NCBI GenBank assembly: GCA_947053595.1
Contig: CAMRSX010000002.1
Span: forward strand, 83,098 to 147,097
DNA: 64,000 nucleotides
Reading direction: 5' to 3'
DNA from: an uncultured Clostridia bacterium
GTDB taxonomy: Bacteria > Bacillota > Clostridia > Christensenellales > UBA1242
Made by a program: the position numbers and the translations under genes. The notes under the pieces are model-generated. The model worked only from the letters and a program-made list of their open reading frames with translations. It searched no databases and was not told the DNA's origin. Below are positions 18,996-29,413 of the stretch, in pieces (the first letter of the stretch is position 1; each line of letters begins with the position of its first letter).

Positions 18996-20177
18996 TCAGT
19001 TTTGATTGATTTTAATGTCAACTCGCCCATCCACAAAGTTGATTTCCACCGTCTTGTTCAAATCCAACTCGCCTCGCTTTGCAATTGTCTTGCCCGCTTG
19101 CTCTATTTTAGCATATCCAAGGCTTAAGATGTCAAGCGGATTAAGTTTTTTCAGCGCCAGAAGTTTCAGCTCCAGAGCGTGGCTTGTTTCCGTCACAAAG
19201 CGCTCCAAACAACCAGCCACATTTTGCGAAAGTTTTTCCAGTTTTCTTGCCCTCCTGTCTGCTTGCGCTTGCATCAAAAACATGGCTTGCTGTTGCAGCT
19301 CTTGAAGCTGCGTTGTTTTGTCTGCAACAATGCCGTCCAAAAGTCTGGAAAGCCGCTCAACTTCTCGCTTGAAAGTGGAGTGCAAATTGGCGGTGTCTTT
19401 GGTGAGAAGCTCGGCTGCCGCACTTGGCGTTGGAGCCCGCAAATCTGCCGCAAAATCCGAAATTGTGAAGTCTGTTTCGTGACCAACTGCCGAAACAATG
19501 GGCTTGTTGCACGCAAAAATTGCCCGTGCAATGATTTCGGTGTTGTAGGCTGCAAGGTCTTCCAAACTGCCGCCGCCTCTTGCCACCACCACAACATCCA
19601 CACCGTCATAGTCCGAAAAAAAGTTGATGCCATCTGCAATTTCTCGCTCGGCGTCTTTGCCCTGAACTTTGGTGTGAAAAAGCACAATGTCCACGCCGGC
19701 GTTTCGCCTCCATGTGACATTTTTGATGTCTTGAATCACCGCTCCGTCGCGAGATGTCACCACGCCAATTCTTTTCACCACAGAAGGAATGGCTTTTTTG
19801 TGAGCCTCATCAAAAAGCCCCTCTTTTGTCAGCTTGTCCTTCAAAATCAAAAAGTTTTTAAACAGCATTCCCAGCCCAAACGCTTCCACGCCAGACACCA
19901 AAAAACTGAATCTGCCGCCCTTGACATAAAAATTTGGCGAGCCCGTCACAACCACCTGCTCACCTTCCACAATCTGCGAAAAAATTTCGCTTTTAAAGCA
20001 CACGCAAGGCAGTGAACTTTCTTCATCCTTAATCTGAAAATAAAGCGCCCCTCTTGCACAAGAAATGCCAAAAACTTCTCCCACGATTTTGACGTTGTGG
20101 AGAAGTTCTTCTGCATTAAAAATGTTTTTAATGATGCTATTAAATTTTGTGACCGAAAGGGTGTATTCGTTGTTCAT
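18996..20177 (-). CDS. xseA: Exodeoxyribonuclease VII large subunit
   Basis: NNEYTLSVTKFNSIIKN... VTSRDGAVIQDIKNV... VVARGGGSLEDLAAYN... GHETDFTISDFAADLRAPTPSAAAE. Confidence 0.96.
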   Translation of the reverse strand: MNNEYTLSVTKFNSIIKNIFNAEELLHNVKIVGEVFGISCARGALYFQIKDEESSLPCVCFKSEIFSQIVEGEQVVVTGSPNFYVKGGRFSFLVSGVEAFGLGMLFKNFLILKDKLTKEGLFDEAHKKAIPSVVKRIGVVTSRDGAVIQDIKNVTWRRNAGVDIVLFHTKVQGKDAEREIADGINFFSDYDGVDVVVVARGGGSLEDLAAYNTEIIARAIFACNKPIVSAVGHETDFTISDFAADLRAPTPSAAAELLTKDTANLHSTFKREVERLSRLLDGIVADKTTQLQELQQQAMFLMQAQADRRARKLEKLSQNVAGCLERFVTETSHALELKLLALKKLNPLDILSLGYAKIEQAGKTIAKRGELDLNKTVEINFVDGRVDIKINQN

Positions 20178-20179
20178 TT

Positions 20180-20560
20180 TCAGTTTAATATGGCTGACAG
20201 CAGCCCGTTGATGAATTTGTGCGATTTGTCTGTGCTGTATTCCTTTGCCAATTCCAGTGCTTCGTTGATTGCCACCGCCTTTGGCGTGCCGCAATACAAA
20301 ATTTCACAAAGTGCCAAATACACCAAAGCCAAATCAATTTTAAAAAGCCTGTCATAGTTGAAATTTTTGAGATGTGCCTCAATTTTTTCTTTCATTTCAT
20401 CTTTGTGCAACTTAAAAGCACTCATAATCTCTTCAAAAAACTTTTGATTTTCTTCCTTGTTAAGCGGAAGAAGATTTTCTTTTGAAAGGTTTTCATCGCA
20501 TTCATGAAACAGCCCTTCAAAGATGAGAATGAAAGCATTCACACGTGCATCATTACGCAT
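20180..20560 (-). CDS. nusB: Transcription antitermination factor NusB
   Basis: MRNDARVNAFILIFEGLF... IDLALVYLALCEILYCGTPKAVAINEALELAKEYSTDKSHKFINGLL. Confidence 0.93.
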   Translation of the reverse strand: MRNDARVNAFILIFEGLFHECDENLSKENLLPLNKEENQKFFEEIMSAFKLHKDEMKEKIEAHLKNFNYDRLFKIDLALVYLALCEILYCGTPKAVAINEALELAKEYSTDKSHKFINGLLSAILN

Positions 20561-20924
20561 TGGAAACCTCGCTGTCGCACTCAACATTGATGACATGGAT
20601 GTTGATTTTAAGCGGTTTAAGTGCCACCATGGTTGCCAACGAATTTCTGATGTTTTCCTGAACGCGATATGCAATGTCTGGCACACTATAGCCAATTGCA
20701 ATGTTGATGAAAACATCCACTGTCAGTGCGCCATTTTTTTCAAACTTAATTTCCACGCCATCGTCATAGCGATTGAACAGCCTCTTAATCCACGGCCTTG
20801 CAGAGTTTGTCACGCTTTCAACGCCAACAATTTCCTTTGCTGCCAAGTTGATGATTGAAACCAAAATCTTTCTGTCCAGCGTGATTTTTCCGCTTCCTGC
20901 TGCGTCTTGGGTTTTTGCTGCCAT
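20553..20924 (-). CDS. Asp23/Gls24 family protein
   Basis: GKITLDRKILVSIINLAAKEIVGVESV... DVFINIAIGYSVPDIAYRVQENIRNSLATM. Confidence 0.9.
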   Translation of the reverse strand: MAAKTQDAAGSGKITLDRKILVSIINLAAKEIVGVESVTNSARPWIKRLFNRYDDGVEIKFEKNGALTVDVFINIAIGYSVPDIAYRVQENIRNSLATMVALKPLKINIHVINVECDSEVSNA

Positions 20925-21012
20925 AATTTTCTCCTTATGTTAAAAACATTTTAACACATTTAAAAAGCAATTTGCAAATTTTTAAGCAGACAAAACAAAG
21001 AAACTTTCAAAA

Positions 21013-21480
21013 TTATTCTGCACTGAACACAACAATGTTTCTAAGCTTGGTGCCAAGTTGCTCCATAACAATGGTGGAAATTTTGGCAACTTCATTGTCG
21101 CTGAGAGAAGAAGCCTTCACAACAACGTTCACTTTTGTGTCAGAAATTGCAATCACGCAGTCCGAAAAACCTTGTGCCTTAACAAGCCCTTCCACTGCAA
21201 GTTCTTTGTCCATTGTTTCAATAAGTTTAAGCTTTGCGCTTTCTGCAGCTGCAATGGCAGTTTCTGTGGAAGATTCGCTGTCAATGATGGCATCATAATA
21301 CAAAATCTCTTGGTCACGAGTGCTGCTGCGGTCGTTGCGATATGAAGTGAAATAACTGGTTGTTGCAACATTTGTGTTGGTTTCTTTGATGGAATTGTTA
21401 AGTGCAATGTTTAAATATCCTGTCACACCCAAAAGCACAACCATAAGTGTGAGGATGATGATTTTTGTTCTTTTTTTCAT
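21013..21480 (-). CDS. spoIIIAH: Stage III sporulation protein AH
   Basis: N-terminal TM and C-terminal QGFSDCVIAISDTKVNVVVKASSLSDNEVAKISTIVMEQLG; operon position. Confidence 0.9.
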   Translation of the reverse strand: MKKRTKIIILTLMVVLLGVTGYLNIALNNSIKETNTNVATTSYFTSYRNDRSSTRDQEILYYDAIIDSESSTETAIAAAESAKLKLIETMDKELAVEGLVKAQGFSDCVIAISDTKVNVVVKASSLSDNEVAKISTIVMEQLGTKLRNIVVFSAE

Positions 21481-21552
21481 ATTAATCTCCTTTAAAGCCC
21501 TTTTGGCTTTGTTTTTGTTTTGCCCCGTCGGGCTTGTCCATGCAAGAATTTT

Positions 21553-22071
21553 TTAAGCAAGAATTGTGATGTTTTCTGCATCCACCTCCAGCACTGTCAA
21601 AGCGGCTGTATGGATGCTCATCTTCACAGCAAAATTTTCAGCACCTTTGGCAACAATCACCACCCCCTTTATCACAGGATAATTTTGCTTGACAATAACT
21701 GGCTGATTGGAAACCATGATGATTGTTTCTGTTTTTATTGTTGTTTCGGTGTCGCCAGAAACAACCGTCTTGGTTTCGGTGTCAGTTGCATACTCGTAAG
21801 TGAAGCCGCACTCAAGCGTAATCACAACACTTGTTTCTCCCACGCCAGCAATCTTGGACAATACATTAACCAACTTATTCTCAAGCGCGTGCACATATTC
21901 CTCGGTGGAAGAATATTCTTGTGTCGAATTGTCACTAATCTTGTCACTCTTTGGCTTGGTGCAAAAAGAGAAGTATGCCACGCACAAAATCAGCCCAACA
22001 ACCACCGCAATGATAATTTGAATATGTTTCACGCCTTTCAGCTTTTCCCACAGATTTTTGATTTTACTCAT
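21553..22071 (-). CDS. spoIIIAG: Stage III sporulation protein AG
   Basis: N-terminal TM; ALENKLVNVLSKIAGVGETSVVITLECG... GVVIVAKGAENFAVKMSIHTAALTVLEVDAENITIL. Confidence 0.9.
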   Translation of the reverse strand: MSKIKNLWEKLKGVKHIQIIIAVVVGLILCVAYFSFCTKPKSDKISDNSTQEYSSTEEYVHALENKLVNVLSKIAGVGETSVVITLECGFTYEYATDTETKTVVSGDTETTIKTETIIMVSNQPVIVKQNYPVIKGVVIVAKGAENFAVKMSIHTAALTVLEVDAENITILA

Positions 22072-22558
22072 TAAATTTCACCTCCACATTTTCAAGAGTT
22101 TCGTCAATAATTTTCCTAATCACAATTTTGGCTGACGCCTTGTCTTTGCACTGACTGTCAGTGTCAAAGCTGAGGTTTTCAAGGTTAACAAACACCCCAA
22201 AAATTTCCAGCTTTTCACTCAGCACATTGGCATTGATGGAAATTTCAACATTTTTCAATCCCTCCTTTTTTACTTTGTCAGAAAGCCCCTCTGTTATGGC
22301 ATTAAGTTTGTCAATGTTAAGTTGATATAAATAGTTTTCCTGAAGCTGCGAAGAGGAGCTGTTGTTGAACAAGTTGCCAAAGTTGTAATCTTTTCCAAAC
22401 AACTTTGGAAGCGGAGAAACAATCACAAGAATAATCACAAAGGAAAAAATCACCTTGATATATCTGTTGACTTGCCCCTCCGGAAGCACCAACTCTGCCA
22501 ACACAGAAAGAATGACAATGCCCGCAACACTCAAAAGCCACGCCGAAATTCCGCTCAC
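22064..22558 (-). CDS. spoIIIAF: Stage III sporulation protein AF
   Basis: Two N-terminal TMs, LAELVLPEGQVNRYIKVIFSFVIILVIVSPL. Confidence 0.9.
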   Translation of the reverse strand: MSGISAWLLSVAGIVILSVLAELVLPEGQVNRYIKVIFSFVIILVIVSPLPKLFGKDYNFGNLFNNSSSSQLQENYLYQLNIDKLNAITEGLSDKVKKEGLKNVEISINANVLSEKLEIFGVFVNLENLSFDTDSQCKDKASAKIVIRKIIDETLENVEVKFNE

Positions 22559-22571
22559 TTTTGCCCTCCTT

Positions 22572-23834
22572 TTAAATCACCAAATTTGCCGAGCACATCA
22601 CCAGCCCTGTCAGCACCAAATACATAAACGAAATTGCCACCAAAAGCGCCACCAGAAGCGAGAGGCTTTTTGACATGTCGCTCATGAAGTTTGCAATCTT
22701 TCTGTCGCCAATAGGCTCGATGATGCCCGCCATAAACTTGAGTGCCAGCATAAAGATGACAAGGTTCACAAGTGGCGAAATGATGCTGGCAAGAAGCAAA
22801 AACAATCCCACTCCGCCAACGGCATTTTTAATCAGCATGCTGCTTGCCATGATGATGGAAAGCCCATCCGAAACATATCCGCCCACAATTGGCACATAGC
22901 TTTTGATGGCATATTTGGCAGTGCGAATGGAAAGTCCGTCCACCGCGCCCGCCATCACGCCTTGAATGCTGACAAAACCCAAGAATATGGTGAAGCAAAG
23001 CCCGATTGTCCACTTAAACGTGCTTTGAAGAAAGCTGACAAACTTGTCCAGCCGCACATTGTTGGAAAGGTTTCCCACAATGGAAAAGATGATGGAAAAG
23101 ATGAACAGCGGCAAAAGGAAATAGGTTATGAAGTTGATGATGACATCACTCAAAAGCGCAATGGCAGGCTGATAAATGCCCACCGACACAGTTCCTCCCA
23201 CGGCAGTCAAAAGCGTCAGCAGAATGGGAAATATTGCATCAAACATCGCCTTCAGTGTGGTGAGCGTTGTGGATGTCAGTTTGATGATTTGCACCAGCGA
23301 CGCCCCCAAAAACACAATCACAACCCCATATGTGACAAAGTGGATTATGTTGCCAATGGACTTGCCGCTTGTGGCAGGCTTTAGGTTTTCCACCATCCCG
23401 CCCAAGATGGCAATGGAGATGATGCCTGCAATGATGGGCAAATATCCTTTCAGCCCATCCCAAAAGATGGAAAGCACGCTGGCAAAGAAGTTTTGCGAAT
23501 TTTCTGCATATTCTCCCGAAAGCACCAACTCCAACTTGCTGACAAAAGAGTTTGCAGCAAACAGATTTTTTGCGCTGATGTTAAGCTTTTCAACAATCTT
23601 TTCCAAGCTGTCAAAATCCAAATTGTCAATTTGCTTTTCAACCTCTTCTTCCAACTCTTTTTCAATGTCGCTTTCACTTTCAGAATCGGCATAGGCAGCG
23701 TTTGGAACAAAGCCATTGCAGATGTCAAAGCGACCATAAAAGCAAGAGAGAAAAATCAGCGCAATAATCAAAAAGGGATAAATTCGTCTGCCACGGCTCT
23801 TCTTTTTGGCAGCACAACCAAACAATCTCATCAC
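22572..23834 (-). CDS. spoIIIAE: Stage III sporulation protein AE
   Basis: Multi-TM protein in spoIIIA order; AYADSESESDIEKELEEEVEKQIDNLD. Confidence 0.92.
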   Translation of the reverse strand: MMRLFGCAAKKKSRGRRIYPFLIIALIFLSCFYGRFDICNGFVPNAAYADSESESDIEKELEEEVEKQIDNLDFDSLEKIVEKLNISAKNLFAANSFVSKLELVLSGEYAENSQNFFASVLSIFWDGLKGYLPIIAGIISIAILGGMVENLKPATSGKSIGNIIHFVTYGVVIVFLGASLVQIIKLTSTTLTTLKAMFDAIFPILLTLLTAVGGTVSVGIYQPAIALLSDVIINFITYFLLPLFIFSIIFSIVGNLSNNVRLDKFVSFLQSTFKWTIGLCFTIFLGFVSIQGVMAGAVDGLSIRTAKYAIKSYVPIVGGYVSDGLSIIMASSMLIKNAVGGVGLFLLLASIISPLVNLVIFMLALKFMAGIIEPIGDRKIANFMSDMSKSLSLLVALLVAISFMYLVLTGLVMCSANLVI

Positions 23835-24223
23835 GATGGCAACAACTCAACCACAATGTCCAAAATGCTGGTCACAATTGGAAGAGCCATGACCAGAATT
23901 ATGATTTTTCCGCCAAGAAGCACTTTGTCTGCCAAGCTTGCATTGCCGGTGTCTTGACAGATGCTTGCCGTAAACTCTGTCAAATATCCAATTCCAATAA
24001 TTTTGAAGATGATGGAATAAAGCGAACTGTTGATGCCTGTCACATTGAAGATGTTGTTGAAACTTTCAAACACATTGGAAAGATAGGAGATGAGATAGAA
24101 GATGATGATAATCCCCCCAACAATGGAAAGCATGATTGCAAAGTCAGGACGCACAGGCTTGATAATCAAGCTTGCAATGCAGGTGATTATGGCAATGCTG
24201 ATGATTTTGTACAAAGTATCCAA
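23831..24223 (-). CDS. spoIIIAD: Stage III sporulation protein AD
   Basis: MDTLYKIISIAIITCIASLIIKPVRPDFAIMLSIVGGIIIIF. Confidence 0.92.
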   Translation of the reverse strand: MDTLYKIISIAIITCIASLIIKPVRPDFAIMLSIVGGIIIIFYLISYLSNVFESFNNIFNVTGINSSLYSIIFKIIGIGYLTEFTASICQDTGNASLADKVLLGGKIIILVMALPIVTSILDIVVELLPS

Positions 24224-24256
24224 AAACGCGCCCTCCTTTAAAAAATTTTCTTTAAC

Positions 24257-24469
24257 TTACAAAAACGGCAACACAGAAAAATTGAACATGGTTTTTATGG
24301 TGGAGAACAAATCTCCAATCATTCCAATCACCATGAAAAGCACAATCACAACTCCGGCAAGAGTTGCCAAAGTTGAAATATCCTCTTTGCCGCTGTTCTT
24401 CAAAATTTGGCTGACCACGGCAGTTAAAATTCCAATGGCAGCAATTTTAAAAATGATGTCAACATCCAT
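24257..24469 (-). CDS. spoIIIAC: Stage III sporulation protein AC
   Basis: MDVDIIFKIAAIGILTAVVSQILKNSGKEDISTLATLAGVVIVLFMV; start ATG at 24469 (track ORF extended). Confidence 0.92.
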   Translation of the reverse strand: MDVDIIFKIAAIGILTAVVSQILKNSGKEDISTLATLAGVVIVLFMVIGMIGDLFSTIKTMFNFSVLPFL

Positions 24470-24480
24470 AATGTCCTCCC

Positions 24481-24560
24481 AAACTGCGCTTTTGCTTGTT
24501 TTTGTCGCTTGCGACAAAAAGCGGCGCCCTAACACTTGTTTGCTCGGCCTCGCGCCAAAC
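24481..24560 (+). repeat. Dispersed hairpin repeat family A (copy A1)
   Basis: AAACTGCGCTTTTGCTTG-TTTTTGTCGCTTGCGACAAAAA-GCGGCGCCCTAACACTTGTTTGC; related to 33566, 33165-33252 and 50359. Confidence 0.7.
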
Positions 24561-24774
24561 TTCATCGCAACCTGCGCCTTAACTTGGCTTGCCATACTGG
24601 CAAGCGCTCGTGAAACACTTGGTTGCTCCTTCTTCCCAAAAATGGCAAGCATTTTTGGGAACCCTAAAAACCGCTGGCGATTTAGCGCGGCTTAAAGCGG
24701 TGCAAAAATTAAAACAAAATTTTAATTTTTGCAATTTTTCATGTCTTCTTTTGTAAAAGTCATTCTCACCGAAG

Positions 24775-24835
24775 CGCAAGCGCTGCCTTTTGATGTCATT
24801 CTGAGCGAAGTCGAAGGAACTCGCTGGCACAACAC
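24775..24835 (+). repeat. Dispersed GTCATTCTGAGCGAAGTCGAAGGAAC-type repeat (copy B1)
   Basis: gatgtcattctgagcgaagtcgaaggaactcgctggca; spurious peptide SSFDFAQNDIK on the minus strand. Confidence 0.8.
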
Positions 24836-24880
24836 TGCAACAAGACAGCGGGTGTGCCTGTCCGCTTTCCTTCTTTTCAA

Positions 24881-25375
24881 TCAAATCAAAATAATCGCGC
24901 AAAAGATGCCTGCCACAATGCCCAGTTTGATTGAAAGCCCTCCATACTTTTTTTGCTCCACATCGCAAGCCAATTTAATTTCGTTGAAGCGCGCAATGAA
25001 GGTTTGAATTTCTTTGGTCTGATTTTCCACATCGCTTCTGCCCAGCGTCTTCAAAAACAGCAAGATGACGTCCTTCTCTTCTGGCTTAAGACATGCTGCT
25101 TTTTTGAAAATCTCTTCGTTTGTAAGCTCGCATTTCTTATCCAAAAAGTCCACAAATCGCTCGTCAATTTCCAGCAGATTTTTCTTGTTTGCGCCATCAA
25201 AGTTTGCAAGCAGCACCCTCAGCCTTTCTCGCGAAAAGTTGATTTCCAATGACAGCTTGTCCGCCAGCGCAATCAGTGACGCCCAAAAGCGCTTTCTTTT
25301 CATATATTTGATGGAAAAGAAATATCCCACACCGCAGCAGACGCAAAACATAATCACAATCAAAACATATTTCAT
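24881..25375 (-). CDS. spoIIIAB: Stage III sporulation protein AB
   Basis: MKYVLIVIMFCVCCGVGYFFSIKYMKRKRFWASLIALADKLSLEINFSRERL. Confidence 0.9.
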   Translation of the reverse strand: MKYVLIVIMFCVCCGVGYFFSIKYMKRKRFWASLIALADKLSLEINFSRERLRVLLANFDGANKKNLLEIDERFVDFLDKKCELTNEEIFKKAACLKPEEKDVILLFLKTLGRSDVENQTKEIQTFIARFNEIKLACDVEQKKYGGLSIKLGIVAGIFCAIILI

Positions 25376-25392
25376 ATATCTCTCCCTTAATG

Positions 25393-26304
25393 TCACCTAG
25401 AATTGTAAATGCGTGCCAAATTTTCGTTGTAAATGCCCTCAAAAGTTCCGGGGCCATTGCGCTTGGAAAGCAACACAAAGCGCTTAAAAATCTTCTCCTT
25501 CAACAGCCCTTCAAAAAGAGGCTTTTTTAAGAAGGTTTCCATGCTGTCCGCGTGCGTGGACGCCAGCACCTTAACCCCGCAAGATGAGGCATATCTGATT
25601 GCCTCCACATCTTCCATTTGCCCAATTTCGTCCGTCACAATGATGTCTGGCGCCAGCGAGCGAATGCCATTTTCAAAGCCCACTTTTTTGCTGGCAAAGG
25701 CAATGCGGTCTGTAAATTTTGAGTTGATGCCTTGGTCCAGCTCTCCGCGCTCGTCCAAAAGCAAAATGTTGAAAGCAAGGTTGCGCTCGGAAAGCTGATA
25801 AACAAAATCTCGCAAAAAGGTGGTTTTTCCGCAAGCTGGCGGGCTGATGACAAGTGTGTTTTCCACTCCATGTTCGCCCACCATGTAAGGAAACGCCGTC
25901 AGACAGCAGTTTTTCACCACATGAGGAACGCGAATGTTGCAGCTGGAAAAATTGGTCATGGTTTTGATGCGCCCATTCTCTTCAATCATGTTACCGCCAA
26001 TGCCAATTCTCACCGCTTCGTCTGTGACAATGAAGCCCTTTTTGATTTGCTCGTTCACCGAATATATCGAGCATTCGCTTGCCCGAAAAATGACATCCTC
26101 AATGATGATTTTGCTGGCATAAAGCGCCCCGCGCACATTGCTTGTCACCCCGCTTTCGCAAAGAAAGAAGTTTTTTCCGCTTACATTCACCACAACTGGC
26201 CTGTCAGCACGCAAGCGAATTTCATTCACTGCGCGCATGTTCACCTTTTCACTCAAAATTTTGTGGAAGTTGTCAGGAAGAATTTTTTCCAGCATTTTGT
26301 TCAC
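25393..26304 (-). CDS. spoIIIAA: Stage III sporulation protein AA (ATPase)
   Basis: Walker A SPPACGKTTFLRDFVYQLS; NILLLDERGELDQG; alternative ATG at 26295 has a better SD. Confidence 0.95.
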   Translation of the reverse strand: MNKMLEKILPDNFHKILSEKVNMRAVNEIRLRADRPVVVNVSGKNFFLCESGVTSNVRGALYASKIIIEDVIFRASECSIYSVNEQIKKGFIVTDEAVRIGIGGNMIEENGRIKTMTNFSSCNIRVPHVVKNCCLTAFPYMVGEHGVENTLVISPPACGKTTFLRDFVYQLSERNLAFNILLLDERGELDQGINSKFTDRIAFASKKVGFENGIRSLAPDIIVTDEIGQMEDVEAIRYASSCGVKVLASTHADSMETFLKKPLFEGLLKEKIFKRFVLLSKRNGPGTFEGIYNENLARIYNSR

Positions 26305-26468
26305 CTCTTTGGAAGCAGTTTATGAGCCGCGTTTTTCAAATAAATAAAAAAAGATGGCACCTCTTGTCACCTTTTGTCAGTTTCAGTTTTTTTTGCAATA
26401 CAGCTTTTAAAAAGTTGCAAAAACCTTGCCACAAAATTTGCTTCAGCGCAAAAAGTGTGGCATTTTTC

Positions 26469-26497
26469 TTGACTTTTGTGTTGTTTGTGGATATAAT
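26469..26497 (+). promoter_or_regulatory. Sigma-A promoter of SRP RNA
   Basis: TTGACT-17 bp-TATAAT immediately upstream of the SRP RNA. Confidence 0.85.
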
Positions 26498-26503
26498 ATA
26501 AAC

Positions 26504-26780
26504 ACTGGGCTAGATGGGGAGTTAGCGGTGCCCTGCAACCTGCAATCCGCTACAGCAGGATTGAACAGTTGTTTGCGGTGCAATTTGGTTGAATATGTGC
26601 GCAAGGTTTTGGCGTTGAAATCAAGGTCTTATGCAATCGGCTCCTACGAATCGTGTCAGGTCCTGACGGAAGCATCACTAAGAAGACCAGCCGTTGTGCC
26701 ATGAGGAAGCTTTGGTGGAGCCAAGGCTTTGCGAGGCAGTCGGTCAATTTGCAACAAAGCAACCGCCCAGTTATGAAAAA
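26504..26780 (+). ncRNA. ffs: Signal recognition particle RNA, long Bacillus-type with Alu domain
   Basis: GGGCTAGATGGGGAGTTAGCGGTGCCCTGCAACCTGCAATCCGCTACAGCAGG ... GTGTCAGGTCCTGACGGAAGCATCACTAAGA; boundaries approximate. Confidence 0.93.
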
Positions 26781-26813
26781 AGCAAGGTTAAACTGCCTTG
26801 CTTTTTTGTGTTT
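26780..26813. terminator. Rho-independent terminator after SRP RNA
   Basis: AAAAGCAAGGttaaactGCCTTGCTTTTTT. Confidence 0.85.
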
Positions 26814-27039
26814 TTATTTTGAAGTTTGTGTTTGTGGCTTGCGTTTTTTGAGGCTTTGTAACTTGCTTTTTGACATTTTTTGCCTCAGTTTTCACAGCGC
26901 TTTTGAGGTTTTCAACTTCCTCTTTCACTGCTTTTTCGCCCTTGTTTACAAGTTTTTTTGCATCATCGCAATGCTTATACAACAAAGCGCCTGCAACAAT
27001 TCCTGCGCCAAAACCCATAACCATCCAGATTTCTTTCAT
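26788..27039 (-). CDS. Small membrane-anchored YtxH-like coiled-coil protein
   Basis: MKEIWMVMGFGAGIVAGALLYKHCDDAKKLVNKGEKAVKEEVENLKSAVKTEAKN. Confidence 0.65.
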   Translation of the reverse strand: MKEIWMVMGFGAGIVAGALLYKHCDDAKKLVNKGEKAVKEEVENLKSAVKTEAKNVKKQVTKPQKTQATNTNFKIKTQKSKAV

Positions 27040-27108
27040 TTGTCCTCCTCCTGTTGTTATGATGCGCAAAAAGTGTGAAATTATGCACAGTGTCACAACA
27101 AAAGAGAG

Positions 27109-28059
27109 TTAAAACTTAAAGCTGTCCAGCATGGAAATAATCTTTCCAAAATCCATCTGCGCGCCAGCGTTTAAAACCAATTTTTCTTCAAACAACATTC
27201 TGCTTGTGTCGCAAATTGAAGGAATGCTTTTTGGGTCGGCAATTCTGATGAAGTTTGCCACATTCACAAAGCTTTGATATACATCATCCGCCTTAAACAG
27301 CACATCTGGGCAATTGTTAACCAAGCTTTCCACCAAAATCTGATTTGGAATGCGATTATATTCCTTTGAAAAGATGTCGTTGATAAGCGCAACCATCTTC
27401 ACAAACATATCTCCGCAAGCGTTGTATTTATAATTCAAATTGGCATATCTATCGCCAAATTCCACAATTCTAAACTTGTTTTTAAACTCGTTTAAAATCT
27501 TAAATTGTCCCAGACCTGAATTGTAAGCGCAAATGAAAATGTTGATTCTGACATTAGAGCCAAAATCATCCCTTCCAATCAGCGTCAGCACACTGTTATA
27601 GTCATAGATGACAGAGGTTTCTGTCAAATATTGTGCCATTGTGGCAACAACATCTTTTCTGAAGTCCGACAAGCCATAGCGCTCGATGCTTCTGATTGAA
27701 ACGCCTTCCTCTGCCTTCTTTTTTTTATATTTCTTTTTGCCAATTCTCCACGACGCCTTAAATTCTGTCCAAAGAAATTTGAAAAGATATTTTTTGCTTT
27801 TTGAGTTGATTTCCAACTGAGGGTTTTCCACCCCAAGAAAATAGTCATAAGTGGAAAGTTGAGAAAAAGCACCCAAATAGTTTTCATTCACAGGCAAAAG
27901 CACCCACTTATCTTTTCTGATAAATGGCGATTTTTCGCTTATGTCAGACATGGTTTGTTCCACCAAAGAAAACACAACATTGTTGACAAATTCCAAAAAT
28001 TCGTCATTTTTGCTTTCACTTAAGCTTTCAATCAGTGCCCTGTTTATTTGAGTTTTCAT
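27109..28059 (-). CDS. Hypothetical protein
   Basis: ORF with ATG at 28059 (MKTQINRALIESLSESKNDEFLEF); no family recognised. Confidence 0.6.
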   Translation of the reverse strand: MKTQINRALIESLSESKNDEFLEFVNNVVFSLVEQTMSDISEKSPFIRKDKWVLLPVNENYLGAFSQLSTYDYFLGVENPQLEINSKSKKYLFKFLWTEFKASWRIGKKKYKKKKAEEGVSIRSIERYGLSDFRKDVVATMAQYLTETSVIYDYNSVLTLIGRDDFGSNVRINIFICAYNSGLGQFKILNEFKNKFRIVEFGDRYANLNYKYNACGDMFVKMVALINDIFSKEYNRIPNQILVESLVNNCPDVLFKADDVYQSFVNVANFIRIADPKSIPSICDTSRMLFEEKLVLNAGAQMDFGKIISMLDSFKF

Positions 28060-28072
28060 GCTTTCATCCTTT

Positions 28073-28306
28073 TTATTTAACTCTTTTGTCAACATCCGAT
28101 AAGTTTCTGTAAGCCTTGCCGTCAATGTGCACTCTGTCTGGATAATGTGGCGCAACTGGAGTTGTGTTTCCAAAGTTCACAATTTGCAAATCATCTTCAC
28201 AAATTGAGGTTTCGTCAAATTTTTTGCCCAGCACCCCTGCTTTTTTCTGAGCTGTGCCTGCGGCAAGGTTAAAATCTTCAAGTTGAATTTCTTTTGTTTT
28301 TTCCAT
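28073..28306 (-). CDS. Hypothetical small protein
   Basis: MEKTKEIQLEDFNLAAGTAQKKAGVLGKKFDE..., between two co-oriented genes. Confidence 0.5.
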   Translation of the reverse strand: MEKTKEIQLEDFNLAAGTAQKKAGVLGKKFDETSICEDDLQIVNFGNTTPVAPHYPDRVHIDGKAYRNLSDVDKRVK

Positions 28307-28320
28307 TTATTCCTCTTAAA

Positions 28321-29376
<1,056 letters not shown>

Positions 29377-29413
29377 TTAGGTCACAAAGTTGTTTTTGCA
29401 GCTTTCCGCCTCT

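Noticed and set aside
24579-24968. 129-aa minus ORF in the spoIIIAB-AC gap
   Set aside because: Spurious ORF created by dispersed repeats (SSFDFAQNDIK signature)
26305-26400. Sigma-E promoter for spoIIIAA (CATAAACT at 26317-26324)
   Set aside because: Only a weak -10-like match, no convincing -35, and the implied start site sits almost on the RBS
28073-28306. Toxin-antitoxin pair made of the 77-aa and 316-aa ORFs at 27109-28306
   Set aside because: No recognisable toxin or antitoxin motif in either; co-orientation alone is insufficient
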